This document shows positions 1-8,137 of a stretch of DNA of 35,417 nucleotides, one piece after another. The DNA is from Klenkia terrae. Lineage in GTDB: Bacteria; Actinomycetota; Actinomycetes; Mycobacteriales; Geodermatophilaceae. Made by a program: the position numbers and the translations under genes. The notes beneath the pieces were generated by a model. The model searched no databases. It saw nothing but the letters and a program-made list of their open reading frames with translations, and had not been told where the DNA came from. Each line of letters starts with the position of its first letter. Position 1 is the first letter of the stretch. Location: contig NZ_UEXK01000004.1 in assembly GCF_900491935.1 (NCBI RefSeq), positions 350,362 through 385,778 on the forward strand, written 5' to 3'.

Positions 1-61
1 CGCCGACATGGGTAGCCGCCGCGGTCAGGATTGCCAGATTGCCAGGGTATGGAGGAAGGTA

Positions 62-140
62 GTTTTTGTTTTTTCAAGCAGAAGACGGCATGCGAACTCC
101 TCTCTGGCCTCGTGGGCTCGGAGATGGGTATAAGAAACAG
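62..140 (-). other. Illumina Nextera P7 adapter (artefact)
   Basis: A T-rich run at 62–74 is followed by CAAGCAGAAGACGGCAT at 75–91, the P7 flow-cell primer. CCTCTCTG at 99–106 equals a Nextera i7 index as I remember it (N708). CTCGTGGGCTCGGAGATG at 109–126, with a degraded ATAAGAAACAG end at 130–140, is the transposase mosaic-end adapter. There are a few mismatches, as expected from low-quality read ends. The order (insert, mosaic end, index, P7, homopolymer) is that of a read running through its adapter on the minus strand. Bases 1–61 beyond it are of unknown origin and should not be trusted as genome. Confidence 0.95.
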
Positions 141-2442
141 GTCCCAGCATCGGTCCCTCCCGCGGCCGAGCCACGCCCGGGGGGGGGGAGCTGGACGGCC
201 GCGGGGTGGATGTGCGGCGCTGACGCCGGTGGTCTTCGCGCTCTGCGCACCAGGTGTCGCGTTCGACGGCGAGCCGTTCAGCGGGCTGGGCGAGGAGAGC
301 CGGCTCGGAGGTCAGATGTGAGATGCGCGCGCGTACGTCGGTGAGCTGCTGGCGAGTGGCGGCGATTTCGCGGTCGAGGTCGGTGAGCCGGCCGGCCGGG
401 TCGGAGGTCCAGGCCACGGGCCCCAACGAGTCGAGCCGCTCATCGCGTCGGCGGGTGGCCTCGGCCAGTGCGCGCCAGGCCTGCTCGTGCGCGTTCCGGG
501 CGGCGTCGGCGGCCGCGCAAAGCTGCGCGTGTTCGGGGTGGGCGTGTTCGGCGATCAGGCGTGCGGAGGTGCTGAACGTCTCCCACAGGGCGGGCCGGTC
601 GTCGAACCAGCCGGCAACCGGGGCGAGCTCACCGGGTTCGGTGGGCAGGGACGGCACGTGTGGCCGCCACCGGTCGGCCCAGTCGGTGAGCTGCTCGCCG
701 GCCCGGGCCACTGCGCCCCGGCGGAGGCCGAGCCGGCCCGGGCCATCGCACATGACTCTCGCGGCCGCGCGCGCGGCGTCACGTTCACCGTCCCAGCGCG
801 CGAGCAGGGTGTCGCGAAGCTCTTCGGTGTGGGCGGCGACCGAGGCACCGCTGTCCCCGGCCCGCTGTCCGGCCTCATCCGCTGCGAGCGCCGTCTGATC
901 ACGGGCGGCTGCGAGTTGCGCGAGTTCGCCGGCGTGCGGGGCGTCGAGCGCGACGACCTGCCACAACGTGTCGCGCTGCGGCTCCCAGTAGGCAAGTCGC
1001 TGAAGGCAGCGCTGCTCGGCCGTCCACGCCGTGCGCAGCTGGGCCAGCACATCCTCCAGCGGGCGCGATGGGGCGTAGCGGGCGGCCTCGGCGGCGGCGA
1101 GCCCGGCGGCGTGCGCGGGGCCGAGATCGGCCCGGTCGCGGCCGAACACGGCCACCCACTGTTCCCGGGCCTCCTCGATGTCGGCGGCTACGAGGTGGGC
1201 GATGTTGGTTTCCCGGCCGCGGGTCATGCCCACGTAGGCCGACGCCGCCCCGGTGTGCTCGCCGACCACCACGTGCGCGGCGGCGACCGTCTCACCCTGC
1301 ACCCCGTGCGCCGTGCCCGCGTAGGCCAGCTCCACGTGCGCGGTGACGTAGTCGGCGGGCAGCACACGCGACTCTCGTGGGTCAGGGGTGACACCGCCGG
1401 GAACGTCCCCGGTTGCAGGACCGGCCGGGGTAACAACGAGTTCGCCGTGTCGGCCGACGGCGGTGACGGTCCAGGTGTCGCGGTTGGCCACGTCAAGGTC
1501 GGGGTCGTTGCGGCGGGTGGCGATCCGGTCGCCGCCGCCGATCCGCTGGCCGGCCCCGGTGATGGCCACCCGGGTGTCGTCGACCCGTCGGTGGGCGACC
1601 AGACGGTCCCGGATGACGGCGCTGACCTCTGCGGCCTGTTCGCGGGTGTCGACCACCGCGGCCACACCCGGGCTTTGGGCGGCGACTCCGGCCAGCGCCT
1701 CCCGCAGCTCGTGGGCGTTGGGGTGGAGTCGGATCTGGCCGCGGGCGGCCAGGGCGTCGAACACCGCGCCGGGATCGGCGCCGGCGCGCATGGCCAGGGT
1801 CAGGTCCGCGTACTCGCGGTCGGGCAGCCGGTGGCCGTCGGGCAGGGTGAGGGTGAAGCGGTGCACCGTCTCCAGGGTCAGGCAGCCGGCCGGGCCGGCG
1901 GCTGTCGCGGCGAGGTCGAGCAGGCCGCCGCGGCCGACCGCGGGCAGCTGGTGGCGGTCGCCGAGCAGCGCGATCCGGGCGCCGGCCTCGTCAGCGACGG
2001 TGAGCAGGGCGCGGGCGGTGTCCTGGTCGAGCATGCCGGCCTCGTCGACGACCAGCAGATCCCCCGTGGCCAGCCGCGCGGACTCGGTCGGCCCGCTGTA
2101 CACGGTGCCGGTGGTCGGGTCGGGCTGGCCGATCTCGAGCCGGGTCCAGGCGCCGTCGTCATTCCAGCGCCAGCCGTGCCGGAAGGCCAGCCAGGCCGCA
2201 GACCCGGCCGCGGCGCCGACCTCGCCGGCCGCGACGCGGGCCGCCTTCAGCGTCGGGGTCACCACCGTCAGTCGCCGCCCCTGGCCCTCGAGAGCCTGCC
2301 GGGCGGCGGCGAGGGTGGTGGTCTTGCCGGCGCCGGCCGCGCCCTCGACCACGACCAGCGGCCGGTCCCCGGCCAGCGCGGTGACCGCCGCGGCCTGCCC
2401 CGCGTCCAGCCAGCCGGCCGGGTCTGCCGGCGGGCCCGCCGG
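141..2442 (-). pseudogene. MobF relaxase, helicase part (cut off from relaxase domain; truncated)
   Basis: This is the C-terminal superfamily-1 helicase half of a TrwC/TraI-type conjugative relaxase, which unwinds plasmid DNA after nicking. It opens with a conserved segment (AGWLDAGQAAAVTAL) leading to Walker A GAAGAGKT, then Walker B VVDEAG, GDRHQLPAVG, and later the C-terminal helicase motifs AHGVQG and YVGMTRGR. A long charged coiled-coil-like tail follows. The segment is in the same reading frame as the relaxase domain upstream and is separated from it only by a TAA at 2443–2445. The only in-frame start nearby is a GTG at 2352, inside the strand before Walker A, so it is unlikely to be expressed alone. 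The 3' end is lost at the contig edge. The apparent last residues, beginning SYTHLRAHE, are translated adapter and not protein. Confidence 0.85.
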
Positions 2443-3723
2443 TTACAGGCGCTGCGGCGGCACACCAGGCGGCCCGGTCCGGCGGGCGCCGAGCCGGGCG
2501 GTCAGCTCGGCCTCGGTGGCGAGCACCGGGCGGGAGGTCCAGGCCCGGATGTGCTCGGGCACCCCGTCCCGCGGCAGCAGCGGCACGCAGCAGGCGAAGG
2601 CGCGGGCGGTGAGGTCCTCGGCCAGCTCAATGCGCACCGCCCCCTCGGCCACGACACCTGCGGCGGCGATCAGCCGCTCCACCTCCCCGCGAACATCCGC
2701 GGCGTTCCACGCCGAGCGGCCCGCGGCCAGCCTCGCGAGCACCCGCTCCACCGCCGCCTGTCGGTCCAGGGCGCCGATCGGGGTCGGGTGCAGCGCGACG
2801 GGTCGGTCGCGAGGCCGGTAGCCCAGGGCGTCCAAGTCCGTCCGCCAGCGTTCGGTCAGCTTCGCCCCGGGCTGCGGGATCACCTTGTCCGGGCGCCCGT
2901 CTGCCCACGCCCGCGCGTCCCACGCACGGCGCAGCGCCGGGCCGGGGTGTTCGCCGGGGTGCGCAGCGGCCCATTCCCGTTCGTAGCGGTCCACATTCCG
3001 GGCGATCTGCGCGTGCCGCGCACTGAACGGGCCGACATACTCGGAGAGCTCCCGGATCTCTCCAGTGGTGTCCTTCGTGTATCCGTGCGCGGCGAAGGCG
3101 CCGTTCAATTCCGGATCACAGGCCATCGCGGCGTGCCCGAGCCCGTTGATCCCATTCAGCGAATCCCGGACACCGACGGTGTGCAGGCCCCGCCATTTCC
3201 CAGCCGCGAACACCCGGGCCAGGATCTGCAGATACAGATGCCAGTGCGGATCCTGCGCCCGGGAGGTGTAGTGCCGCACCGTCACCGCCTCCAGCACCTC
3301 CACCGGCACCTGCACCTGCCCGCCCCGCGGCCCGACCCGGGTGGTCGCGTGCTCCGCCAGCCAGGCGACGATCTGCCCGGCGGCGCGGTCCTGCGCGGCC
3401 TCGTACGCCGCGGCGATGTCCGGATGCAGCGCGGCCGCCAGCGACCAGGTCTTCGGACCGTTGACCACCACCTCGACGAACCGCACGGCGTGCTCGTCGG
3501 TGCGCAGCTGCCCGCGTGGCTCCCCGGTCGCCGGGTCGTGGCCGGCGACCCAGGTTTCGTAGCCGTCGCCGGTCAACGGCGCCAGCTCCCGCACGCCACC
3601 CGCACTGGCGGTGAAACGGCGGGCGAACCCGGTCCCCTCGGCCAGGTAGTAGTCATCGGCCCGGCCGCAGCCGGCCTCCAGGTACTGCCGGGCCGCGGCC
3701 GGCGGGCCGGCGTACACCTTCAT
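2443..3723 (-). CDS. MobF-family relaxase domain (prematurely stopped)
   Basis: N-terminal nicking domain of a TrwC-type relaxase, which cleaves oriT through an active-site tyrosine. The ATG at 3723 gives the usual family opening (MKVYAG), with RADDYY at residues 22–26 supplying the tyrosine pair. An in-frame GTG at 3747 is an alternative start. Three metal-binding histidines are expected; by spacing to TrwC H150/H161/H163 they fall at H151, H162 and residue 164, but residue 164 is Tyr (DPHWHLY). The ORF ends after 426 residues at TAA 2443–2445, exactly before the in-frame helicase half. A single C-to-T change in each case (CAA to TAA, CAT to TAT) would explain both defects. That points to decay, although the domain is otherwise uninterrupted. 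Confidence 0.8.
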   Translation of the reverse strand: MKVYAGPPAAARQYLEAGCGRADDYYLAEGTGFARRFTASAGGVRELAPLTGDGYETWVAGHDPATGEPRGQLRTDEHAVRFVEVVVNGPKTWSLAAALHPDIAAAYEAAQDRAAGQIVAWLAEHATTRVGPRGGQVQVPVEVLEAVTVRHYTSRAQDPHWHLYLQILARVFAAGKWRGLHTVGVRDSLNGINGLGHAAMACDPELNGAFAAHGYTKDTTGEIRELSEYVGPFSARHAQIARNVDRYEREWAAAHPGEHPGPALRRAWDARAWADGRPDKVIPQPGAKLTERWRTDLDALGYRPRDRPVALHPTPIGALDRQAAVERVLARLAAGRSAWNAADVRGEVERLIAAAGVVAEGAVRIELAEDLTARAFACCVPLLPRDGVPEHIRAWTSRPVLATEAELTARLGARRTGPPGVPPQRL

Positions 3724-3773
3724 TCCACCGTGCACTTCCAACGCCACCCAACAATGGCCAACACGTCACCCCT

Positions 3774-3841
3774 AGAAACGGCGATGGGCCCCGCGAAGCG
3801 GGGCCCGAACTACCTCTGAAGGTAGCATGCGTGCCGTTTCT
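3774..3841. repeat. nested three-stem inverted repeat, candidate oriT or regulatory structure
   Basis: An outer 9-bp stem (AGAAACGGC 3774–3782 with GCCGTTTCT 3833–3841) encloses two separate hairpins. One has a perfect 9-bp stem with a GAA loop (3786–3794/3798–3806). The other is a 6-bp stem CTACCT/AGGTAG with a CTGA loop (3810–3815/3820–3825). The whole can fold as a three-way junction on either strand. It begins 50 bp upstream of the relaxase ATG, where origins of transfer or relaxase autoregulatory sites are usual. No U-tract follows on either side, so a plain terminator is less likely. The structure is visible directly; the role is inferred. Confidence 0.5.
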
Positions 3842-4118
3842 TGGTGAAGGGATGACAATCTTCAGTGAAGGATTGAATGGTGTGGGTGGCTGCCGGTGCC
3901 ATTGACTGCGAGAAGACCCTTGAGCGGAGTATCGAGCAGCGACGGCGGGATGTCTTGACGCTGGATCACCGTTCCGGCATGTGGCTGAAGCACCCGGCTG
4001 TCAGGGGCGGACGCCGGACGATCGGACGCGGCGCCCTCGGGGCTTCGAGCTGGAAGGTCGAGTGATGGACCCCGATGGGGCAGTGATCGGGTTCCGCTCC
4101 TGCTGTGCACCCGTTTGC
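3842..4118. other. non-coding stretch, no gene supported
   Basis: Short open frames exist here (for example 3877–4065 on the plus strand and 3862–4128 on the minus strand), but none has a recognisable domain or a good ribosome-binding site. Two imperfect copies of GTGAAGG(G)AT lie near 3844 and 3866. Otherwise I see nothing. Confidence 0.5.
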
Positions 4119-4147
4119 GCCTCGCCACGAGGCGGTAGCGTCTGATC
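4119..4147 (+). promoter_or_regulatory. candidate promoter and palindromic operator of the SQR-like gene
   Basis: A perfect short palindrome, GCCTCG-cca-CGAGGC (4119–4133), sits directly before a TAGCGT hexamer (4136–4141) that fits an actinobacterial −10 box and lies 6 nt before the GTG at 4148. This would give a leaderless or nearly leaderless transcript, with the palindrome in the −35/−10 spacer. It is not the same sequence as the TACCCC palindrome of the CstR-like gene. Confidence 0.3.
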
Positions 4148-5281
4148 GTGGCTGCTCATGTAGTGATTCTCGGGGCCGGCTTCGGCGGGCTGGAGCTGTC
4201 GGCTCGGCTCGCCGAAGACCTCGCCGACGACGTTCGCGTCACGCTCATCGATCAGAGCGACTCGTTCATCTTCGGATTCGCCAAGCTCGACGTGATGTTC
4301 GGTAGGCGCAGTCCCGACGAGGTGTGCCTGTACTACCGGGACATCGCCAAGCCAAATGTGCAGTTCCGGCAGGAGACCGTACTGTCGATCGACCCGAAGG
4401 CCCGGCGTGTCCGGACCGATCGGGCGACGTACGACGCCGACATTCTCGTCGTCGCGCTCGGAGCGGACCTCGATCCGGGCGCCACCCCTGGACTCGTGGA
4501 AGGCGGCCACGAGTTCTACTCCACACAAGGAGCCGAACGCGTCGCGAACGTGCTGCCGTCCTTCCAGGCCGGCGTCGCCGTCATCGGGGTACTGGGCCCG
4601 GTCTTCAAGTGCCCGCCGGCACCAAATGAGGCCGCGCTGATGCTCCATGACTACCTCAGTGAGCGGGGCGTGCGCGACGCCGTCACCATCTACCTGGTCA
4701 ACCCGCTCGGGTCGCCGATTCCGGTGTCAGAGGAAACCTCGGCGGCGATCGTGTCGATGCTCGCCGAGAGGGGCATCGAGCACTGGCCGTCGTCCCAGGT
4801 TGAGCGTCTCGACCCTGCAGCCAAGGTGGCCCACCTCGCCGACGGCCGCAGGCTGCCGTATGACCTCTTTCTGGCGGTCCCGGTACACCGCGCCCCCGCA
4901 GTGGTGCTCGACGCCGGCCTCACCGAGGACGGCTGGATCCCGGTGGACCCGGCCACCTTCGCCACCCGGTTCCCCGACGTCTATGCGGTCGGGGACGTCA
5001 CCAGCGCTCCCGTCCCCCGAGCTGGGACCATCGCCGAAGGAGAGGCAGCGACACTCGCCGACGTACTGGTCGCCACGCTCAAGGGGAGGCCCCAACCGCC
5101 GCCGTACAACGGAGCGGCGGTCTGCTATATCGAGACCGGCGGCGGAACCGTCGCCAAGGTCGACGTCGACTTCCTGTCCGGAGCGGGGCCCACCGCAGTG
5201 TTCACCGCCCCGTCCGCCGAAGTCGCCGAGGAGAAACGGCGCTTCGGATCAGTCCGTGCGCAGCGATGGTTCGGCGGCTGA
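4148..5281 (+). CDS. sulfide:quinone oxidoreductase-like FAD flavoprotein
   Basis: Two-dinucleotide-binding-domain flavoprotein of 377 residues, the usual size of sulfide:quinone oxidoreductases and flavocytochrome c sulfide dehydrogenases. It has an N-terminal FAD Rossmann motif (GAGFGG, 9–14) and a second FAD motif VYAVGDV near 278–284. Cys155 lies in FKCPPAPNE and Cys326 in AAVCYIE, the two positions expected to carry the sulfide-reactive cysteines; Cys60 is a third. The family oxidises sulfide to sulfane sulfur or persulfide and passes electrons to quinone. It is the only plus-strand gene of the sulfur module and converges on the multicopper oxidase. The GTG start has only a weak Shine–Dalgarno. 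A generic NADH dehydrogenase-like role cannot be excluded, but the neighbours favour sulfide oxidation. Confidence 0.75.
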   Translation: MAAHVVILGAGFGGLELSARLAEDLADDVRVTLIDQSDSFIFGFAKLDVMFGRRSPDEVCLYYRDIAKPNVQFRQETVLSIDPKARRVRTDRATYDADILVVALGADLDPGATPGLVEGGHEFYSTQGAERVANVLPSFQAGVAVIGVLGPVFKCPPAPNEAALMLHDYLSERGVRDAVTIYLVNPLGSPIPVSEETSAAIVSMLAERGIEHWPSSQVERLDPAAKVAHLADGRRLPYDLFLAVPVHRAPAVVLDAGLTEDGWIPVDPATFATRFPDVYAVGDVTSAPVPRAGTIAEGEAATLADVLVATLKGRPQPPPYNGAAVCYIETGGGTVAKVDVDFLSGAGPTAVFTAPSAEVAEEKRRFGSVRAQRWFGG

Positions 5282-5289
5282 CGACCACC

Positions 5290-5309
5290 TGCCCGGGCCG
5301 GCCGGGGCA
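5290..5309. terminator. weak candidate terminator between convergent genes
   Basis: Near-palindrome TGCCCGGGCC/GGCCGGGGCA, one mismatch, in the 162-bp gap between the convergent SQR-like and multicopper oxidase genes. No T-run follows. Position is the main support. Confidence 0.3.
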
Positions 5310-5443
5310 CACGATCGGTGCGGACACGCAGAAGGCGCCCGGACGCGCTCCCCCCTGAAGAGAAACGGGGCAGAACCGTCCGTCGAATCACCGGGAAGAG
5401 CAGCCTCTGTTCGTGGGCTCCGGTCGGAGAGCAGCGCCATGGT

Positions 5444-6910
5444 TCAGGTCGCGGTCAGGACGCCCATCATGCCGTCGTCCTCGTGGTCGAGGACGTGGCA
5501 GTGGTACACGGTGCGGCCGGGGTAGCGGTCGAAGGCGATGCGCACCGTCACCTGGCCGCCCGGGGGGACGTTGACGACGTCGCGCCACCTGACCTCGTCG
5601 AGGGGCTGGCCGCCCTCGGCGATGACCTGCATGGGCCAGACGTGCAGGTGCACCGGATGGTCCATGGAGGAGGCGTTGGTCAGCGTCCACTCCTCCACGG
5701 TGCCCACCTGCACGGCCTGGTCGACCCGTTCGGGGTCGAACACCTTGCCGTCGATGGTGAACTGCATGCCGCCGCCGCCCATGCCCATGCCCATGCCCAT
5801 CGCGAAGATCAGTTCGCGCCGGCCGGCGACGGTCAGGCCGCGCAGGTCACGCGGTGCGGGCTGGGCGGGCACGGGAGGCAGTGCGGCCACCGCGGCGCCC
5901 GCGACGTCCAGGGTCGCCAGGGCGATCGCTCCGCCGCCGGACGATGTCGAGCCGCCGCCCATCATGCCGCCCATCATGCCGCCCATCCCGCCGCGGTCGT
6001 AGGGCAGCGACTCCAGGACGCTGGAACCCTCCGCCGCCGTGACGAGCAGGTCGGCCCGGTTGCCGGTGGCCAGCACGATCTCGTTGACGTCGCGTGGTTC
6101 GGGGTAGCGGCCGGAGTCGACGCCGAGCAGCTGCAGCTGCTGCCCGTCCAGGCGCAGCCGCACGTAGCGGGACGAGCAGGCGTTGACGATCCGCCAGCGT
6201 TCCCGTTCGCCCGGGCGGGCGGTGAGCACCGGTCGCGACTGGCCGTTGACCAGGACCAGCTGCCCTTCCCGCCCGGCCATCCGCGCCATCGCCGACGGCG
6301 CGGCGACCTGGCCGGACCCGTCCAGGGACAGATCGGAGATCACCAGCACCCGCTCGCGGGTCGCCGGCACCGGCTCGGGGTCGCCGACGACGATCGCGCC
6401 GTAGAGGCCACCGAAGACCTGGTCGGCGACCATGCCGTGGTGGTGCGGGTGGTACCAGTACACGCCGGGGGGATGGTCGGCGGGGAGCTGGTAGTCGTAG
6501 TCGAAGGACTCCCCCGGTTGCACGGCGATGAACACGTTGTCGCCGTTGTCCAGCGGGGAGACGTGCAGGCCGTGCACGTGCAGGTTGGTCGGGGCGTCGA
6601 GATCGTTGGTCAGCCGCACCTGCAGCCGGTCACCGGGCTGCAGGTAGAGCGTCGGCCCGGGCAGGCCGCCGTTGTAGCTCAACATGGTGGCCTCCCGCCC
6701 GGCGACCCTGGTCGGCCCCTGAGCCGCTCGCAGGGTCACCCGGAGACGGCCGCCGCGGCTGCGAAGCACGTCCGGCTGGGTCAGCGCGCGCCCGGGCGCG
6801 GGCTCGAATCCGGCGGCCGACTGCCACGTCAGGCCGGCGCCCCCGACGACGGCGCTGAGCAGGCCCAGTCCGCCCAGTTGCAGGGCGCGGCGGCGGCTGA
6901 TCGGCTGCAC
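5444..6910 (-). CDS. Met-rich multicopper oxidase, Tat-exported (CueO-like)
   Basis: A 488-residue, three-cupredoxin multicopper oxidase that would oxidise Cu(I) or other small substrates outside the membrane while reducing O2 to water. A twin-arginine signal (SRRRALQLGG, from residue 5) precedes a hydrophobic stretch to about residue 28. The copper ligands are all visible: HVHG (111–113), WYHPHHHG (from 152), HPVHLH (418–423) and HCHVLDHEDDGMM (470–482), including the type 1 Cys471 and an axial Met. Two Met/Gly-rich insertions (near 300 and 375) resemble the methionine-rich Cu(I)-binding segments of CueO. The GTG start at 6910 shares one base with the stop of the SHOCT gene (TAGTG) and has GGGGGAG upstream, so the two are translationally coupled. 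Confidence 0.85.
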   Translation of the reverse strand: MQPISRRRALQLGGLGLLSAVVGGAGLTWQSAAGFEPAPGRALTQPDVLRSRGGRLRVTLRAAQGPTRVAGREATMLSYNGGLPGPTLYLQPGDRLQVRLTNDLDAPTNLHVHGLHVSPLDNGDNVFIAVQPGESFDYDYQLPADHPPGVYWYHPHHHGMVADQVFGGLYGAIVVGDPEPVPATRERVLVISDLSLDGSGQVAAPSAMARMAGREGQLVLVNGQSRPVLTARPGERERWRIVNACSSRYVRLRLDGQQLQLLGVDSGRYPEPRDVNEIVLATGNRADLLVTAAEGSSVLESLPYDRGGMGGMMGGMMGGGSTSSGGGAIALATLDVAGAAVAALPPVPAQPAPRDLRGLTVAGRRELIFAMGMGMGMGGGGMQFTIDGKVFDPERVDQAVQVGTVEEWTLTNASSMDHPVHLHVWPMQVIAEGGQPLDEVRWRDVVNVPPGGQVTVRIAFDRYPGRTVYHCHVLDHEDDGMMGVLTAT

Positions 6911-7173
6911 TACTGGTTCTCCCCCAGTGCGGTCAGCCGCTCGCGGTACTCCTCGGTGGTCAGCTCGCCGCGGGCGTAGCGCTCGTCGAGCACGTCCCGG
7001 GCACGGCTCCGGCCCGGCCGCCCGCCTTCCGCGCGGGAAGTGTTCCCCTCCCGGCGGGTGCCGCCGCCGACCGCCGTCACCGCGACGACGATCACCAGCA
7101 CGATCCCGACGAGCACCAGCAGCCAGAAGAGCCAGCCCCAGCCCATGCCCATGCCCATGCCGTTCCCCATCAT
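6910..7173 (-). CDS. small membrane SHOCT-domain protein
   Basis: An 87-residue protein: a Met/Gly-rich N-terminus (MMGNGMGMGMGWGW), one transmembrane helix at about 15–37, a short basic linker, and a C-terminal SHOCT motif at about 58–84 (DVLDERYARGELTTEEYRERL). SHOCT domains are short helices often found at the C-end of membrane proteins and thought to mediate oligomerisation. GAGGAG sits just before the ATG pair. The gene is the first of a two-gene unit with the multicopper oxidase; its Met-rich N-terminus echoes the Met-rich loops of that enzyme and suggests a copper-related role, which is inference. A 138-bp gap upstream leaves room for a separate promoter, though I recognise none. Confidence 0.8.
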   Translation of the reverse strand: MMGNGMGMGMGWGWLFWLLVLVGIVLVIVVAVTAVGGGTRREGNTSRAEGGRPGRSRARDVLDERYARGELTTEEYRERLTALGENQ

Positions 7174-7311
7174 GATGTCTCCTCGTCCTCATCGTCATGC
7201 TCGGCCACATGCGGGCAGCCGCCCGGTGCGGGGTGCCATCTCACGGTCCGCGTCGCAACCGCCGTGGTGCGGCCCACGTCCCCTGCTGCGTCGCGCCGAC
7301 GGTTGATGGTC

Positions 7312-8091
7312 TCAACCGGCCGCGGACGGGTTGATCAGCGCCTGAACGACGACGAACGCGGCGACGGCGAACACCAGGTAGGCGAACCAGCGGCGCAGCC
7401 GTTCCGCCGGCAGCCGGGAGGCCACCCGCGCCGAGGCCAGCGAGCCGACCACCGCAGCCGCAGTGAAGGCCAGCGCGATCCGGTAGTCCAGCGCGGCGTC
7501 CCCGGTGTGGGCGGTGAACCCGGCCAGGGAGTTGATCACGATGATGACCAGCGAGGTGCCGACCGCGATCGTCATCGGCAGACCCAGGAGCAGCACCAGC
7601 GCGGGGATGATGAGGAATCCGCCGCCGACCCCGAACAAGCCGGTGAGGAACCCGACGACCACGCCGGAGCCGATGGCCTTGGGCAGGCAACCGCGCCAGT
7701 TGATGCCGCCGCCGGGAAGGGCGCAGTCGCCGCCGACCGTTGTCTGCTCCCGCAGCATCCGCACGCCGGCGGCGACCATCATCGCGGCGAAGCCGACCAG
7801 GACCACCCGCGGCTCCAGCAGCCGGTTGACCGCCGCGCCGGCGAAGGCAGCGCCGGCACCGGCAGCGCCGAACACGGCCGCCAGACGCCACCGCACCTGC
7901 CCCACGCGCAGCCGGGGAATCAGCGCCGTAGCCGAGGAGATTCCGACGACGACCAGCGAGGTCGGCACTGCAGCGGCCAGCGGCATCCCCACGCCGTACA
8001 CCAGCGCCGGGACGGCGAGGATGGAACCCCCGCCGCCGAGCAGTCCCAGCAGCATCCCGATGATGAGGCCCAGACCCAGCGCCGCGGCCAT
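7312..8091 (-). CDS. TauE/SafE-family anion (sulfite) exporter
   Basis: A 259-residue polytopic membrane protein with the two-repeat TauE/SafE layout: GLLGGGGSILAVPAL near residues 17–31 and its partner GLFGVGGGFLIIPALV in the second half, each followed by a threonine/serine-valine helix (PTSLVVVG, GTSLVIIV). Members export sulfite, sulfoacetate or related anions. In a persulfide dioxygenase operon the likely substrate is sulfite, the product of that enzyme. The ATG at 8091 is preceded directly by an in-frame GTG at 8094; either could be used. It lies 46 bp downstream of the membrane rhodanese gene. Confidence 0.85.
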   Translation of the reverse strand: MAAALGLGLIIGMLLGLLGGGGSILAVPALVYGVGMPLAAAVPTSLVVVGISSATALIPRLRVGQVRWRLAAVFGAAGAGAAFAGAAVNRLLEPRVVLVGFAAMMVAAGVRMLREQTTVGGDCALPGGGINWRGCLPKAIGSGVVVGFLTGLFGVGGGFLIIPALVLLLGLPMTIAVGTSLVIIVINSLAGFTAHTGDAALDYRIALAFTAAAVVGSLASARVASRLPAERLRRWFAYLVFAVAAFVVVQALINPSAAG

Positions 8092-8137
8092 CACCTCGTG
8101 TCCCGCAGTGTGGGCTCTCGTCCGCGCCGGCTGCCCA

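Noticed and set aside
2443-2445. Programmed stop-codon readthrough
   Set aside because: No stimulatory structure recognised, and the His-to-Tyr change plus the contig-end truncation make decay or error the simpler reading; kept only as an alternative.
487-3819. Long plus-strand open frame (about 1,110 codons)
   Set aside because: Antisense to the relaxase–helicase, no domains, composition typical of a shadow frame in GC-rich DNA.
3877-4065. 62-codon plus-strand frame upstream of the SQR-like gene
   Set aside because: No domain and no clear Shine–Dalgarno; probably chance.
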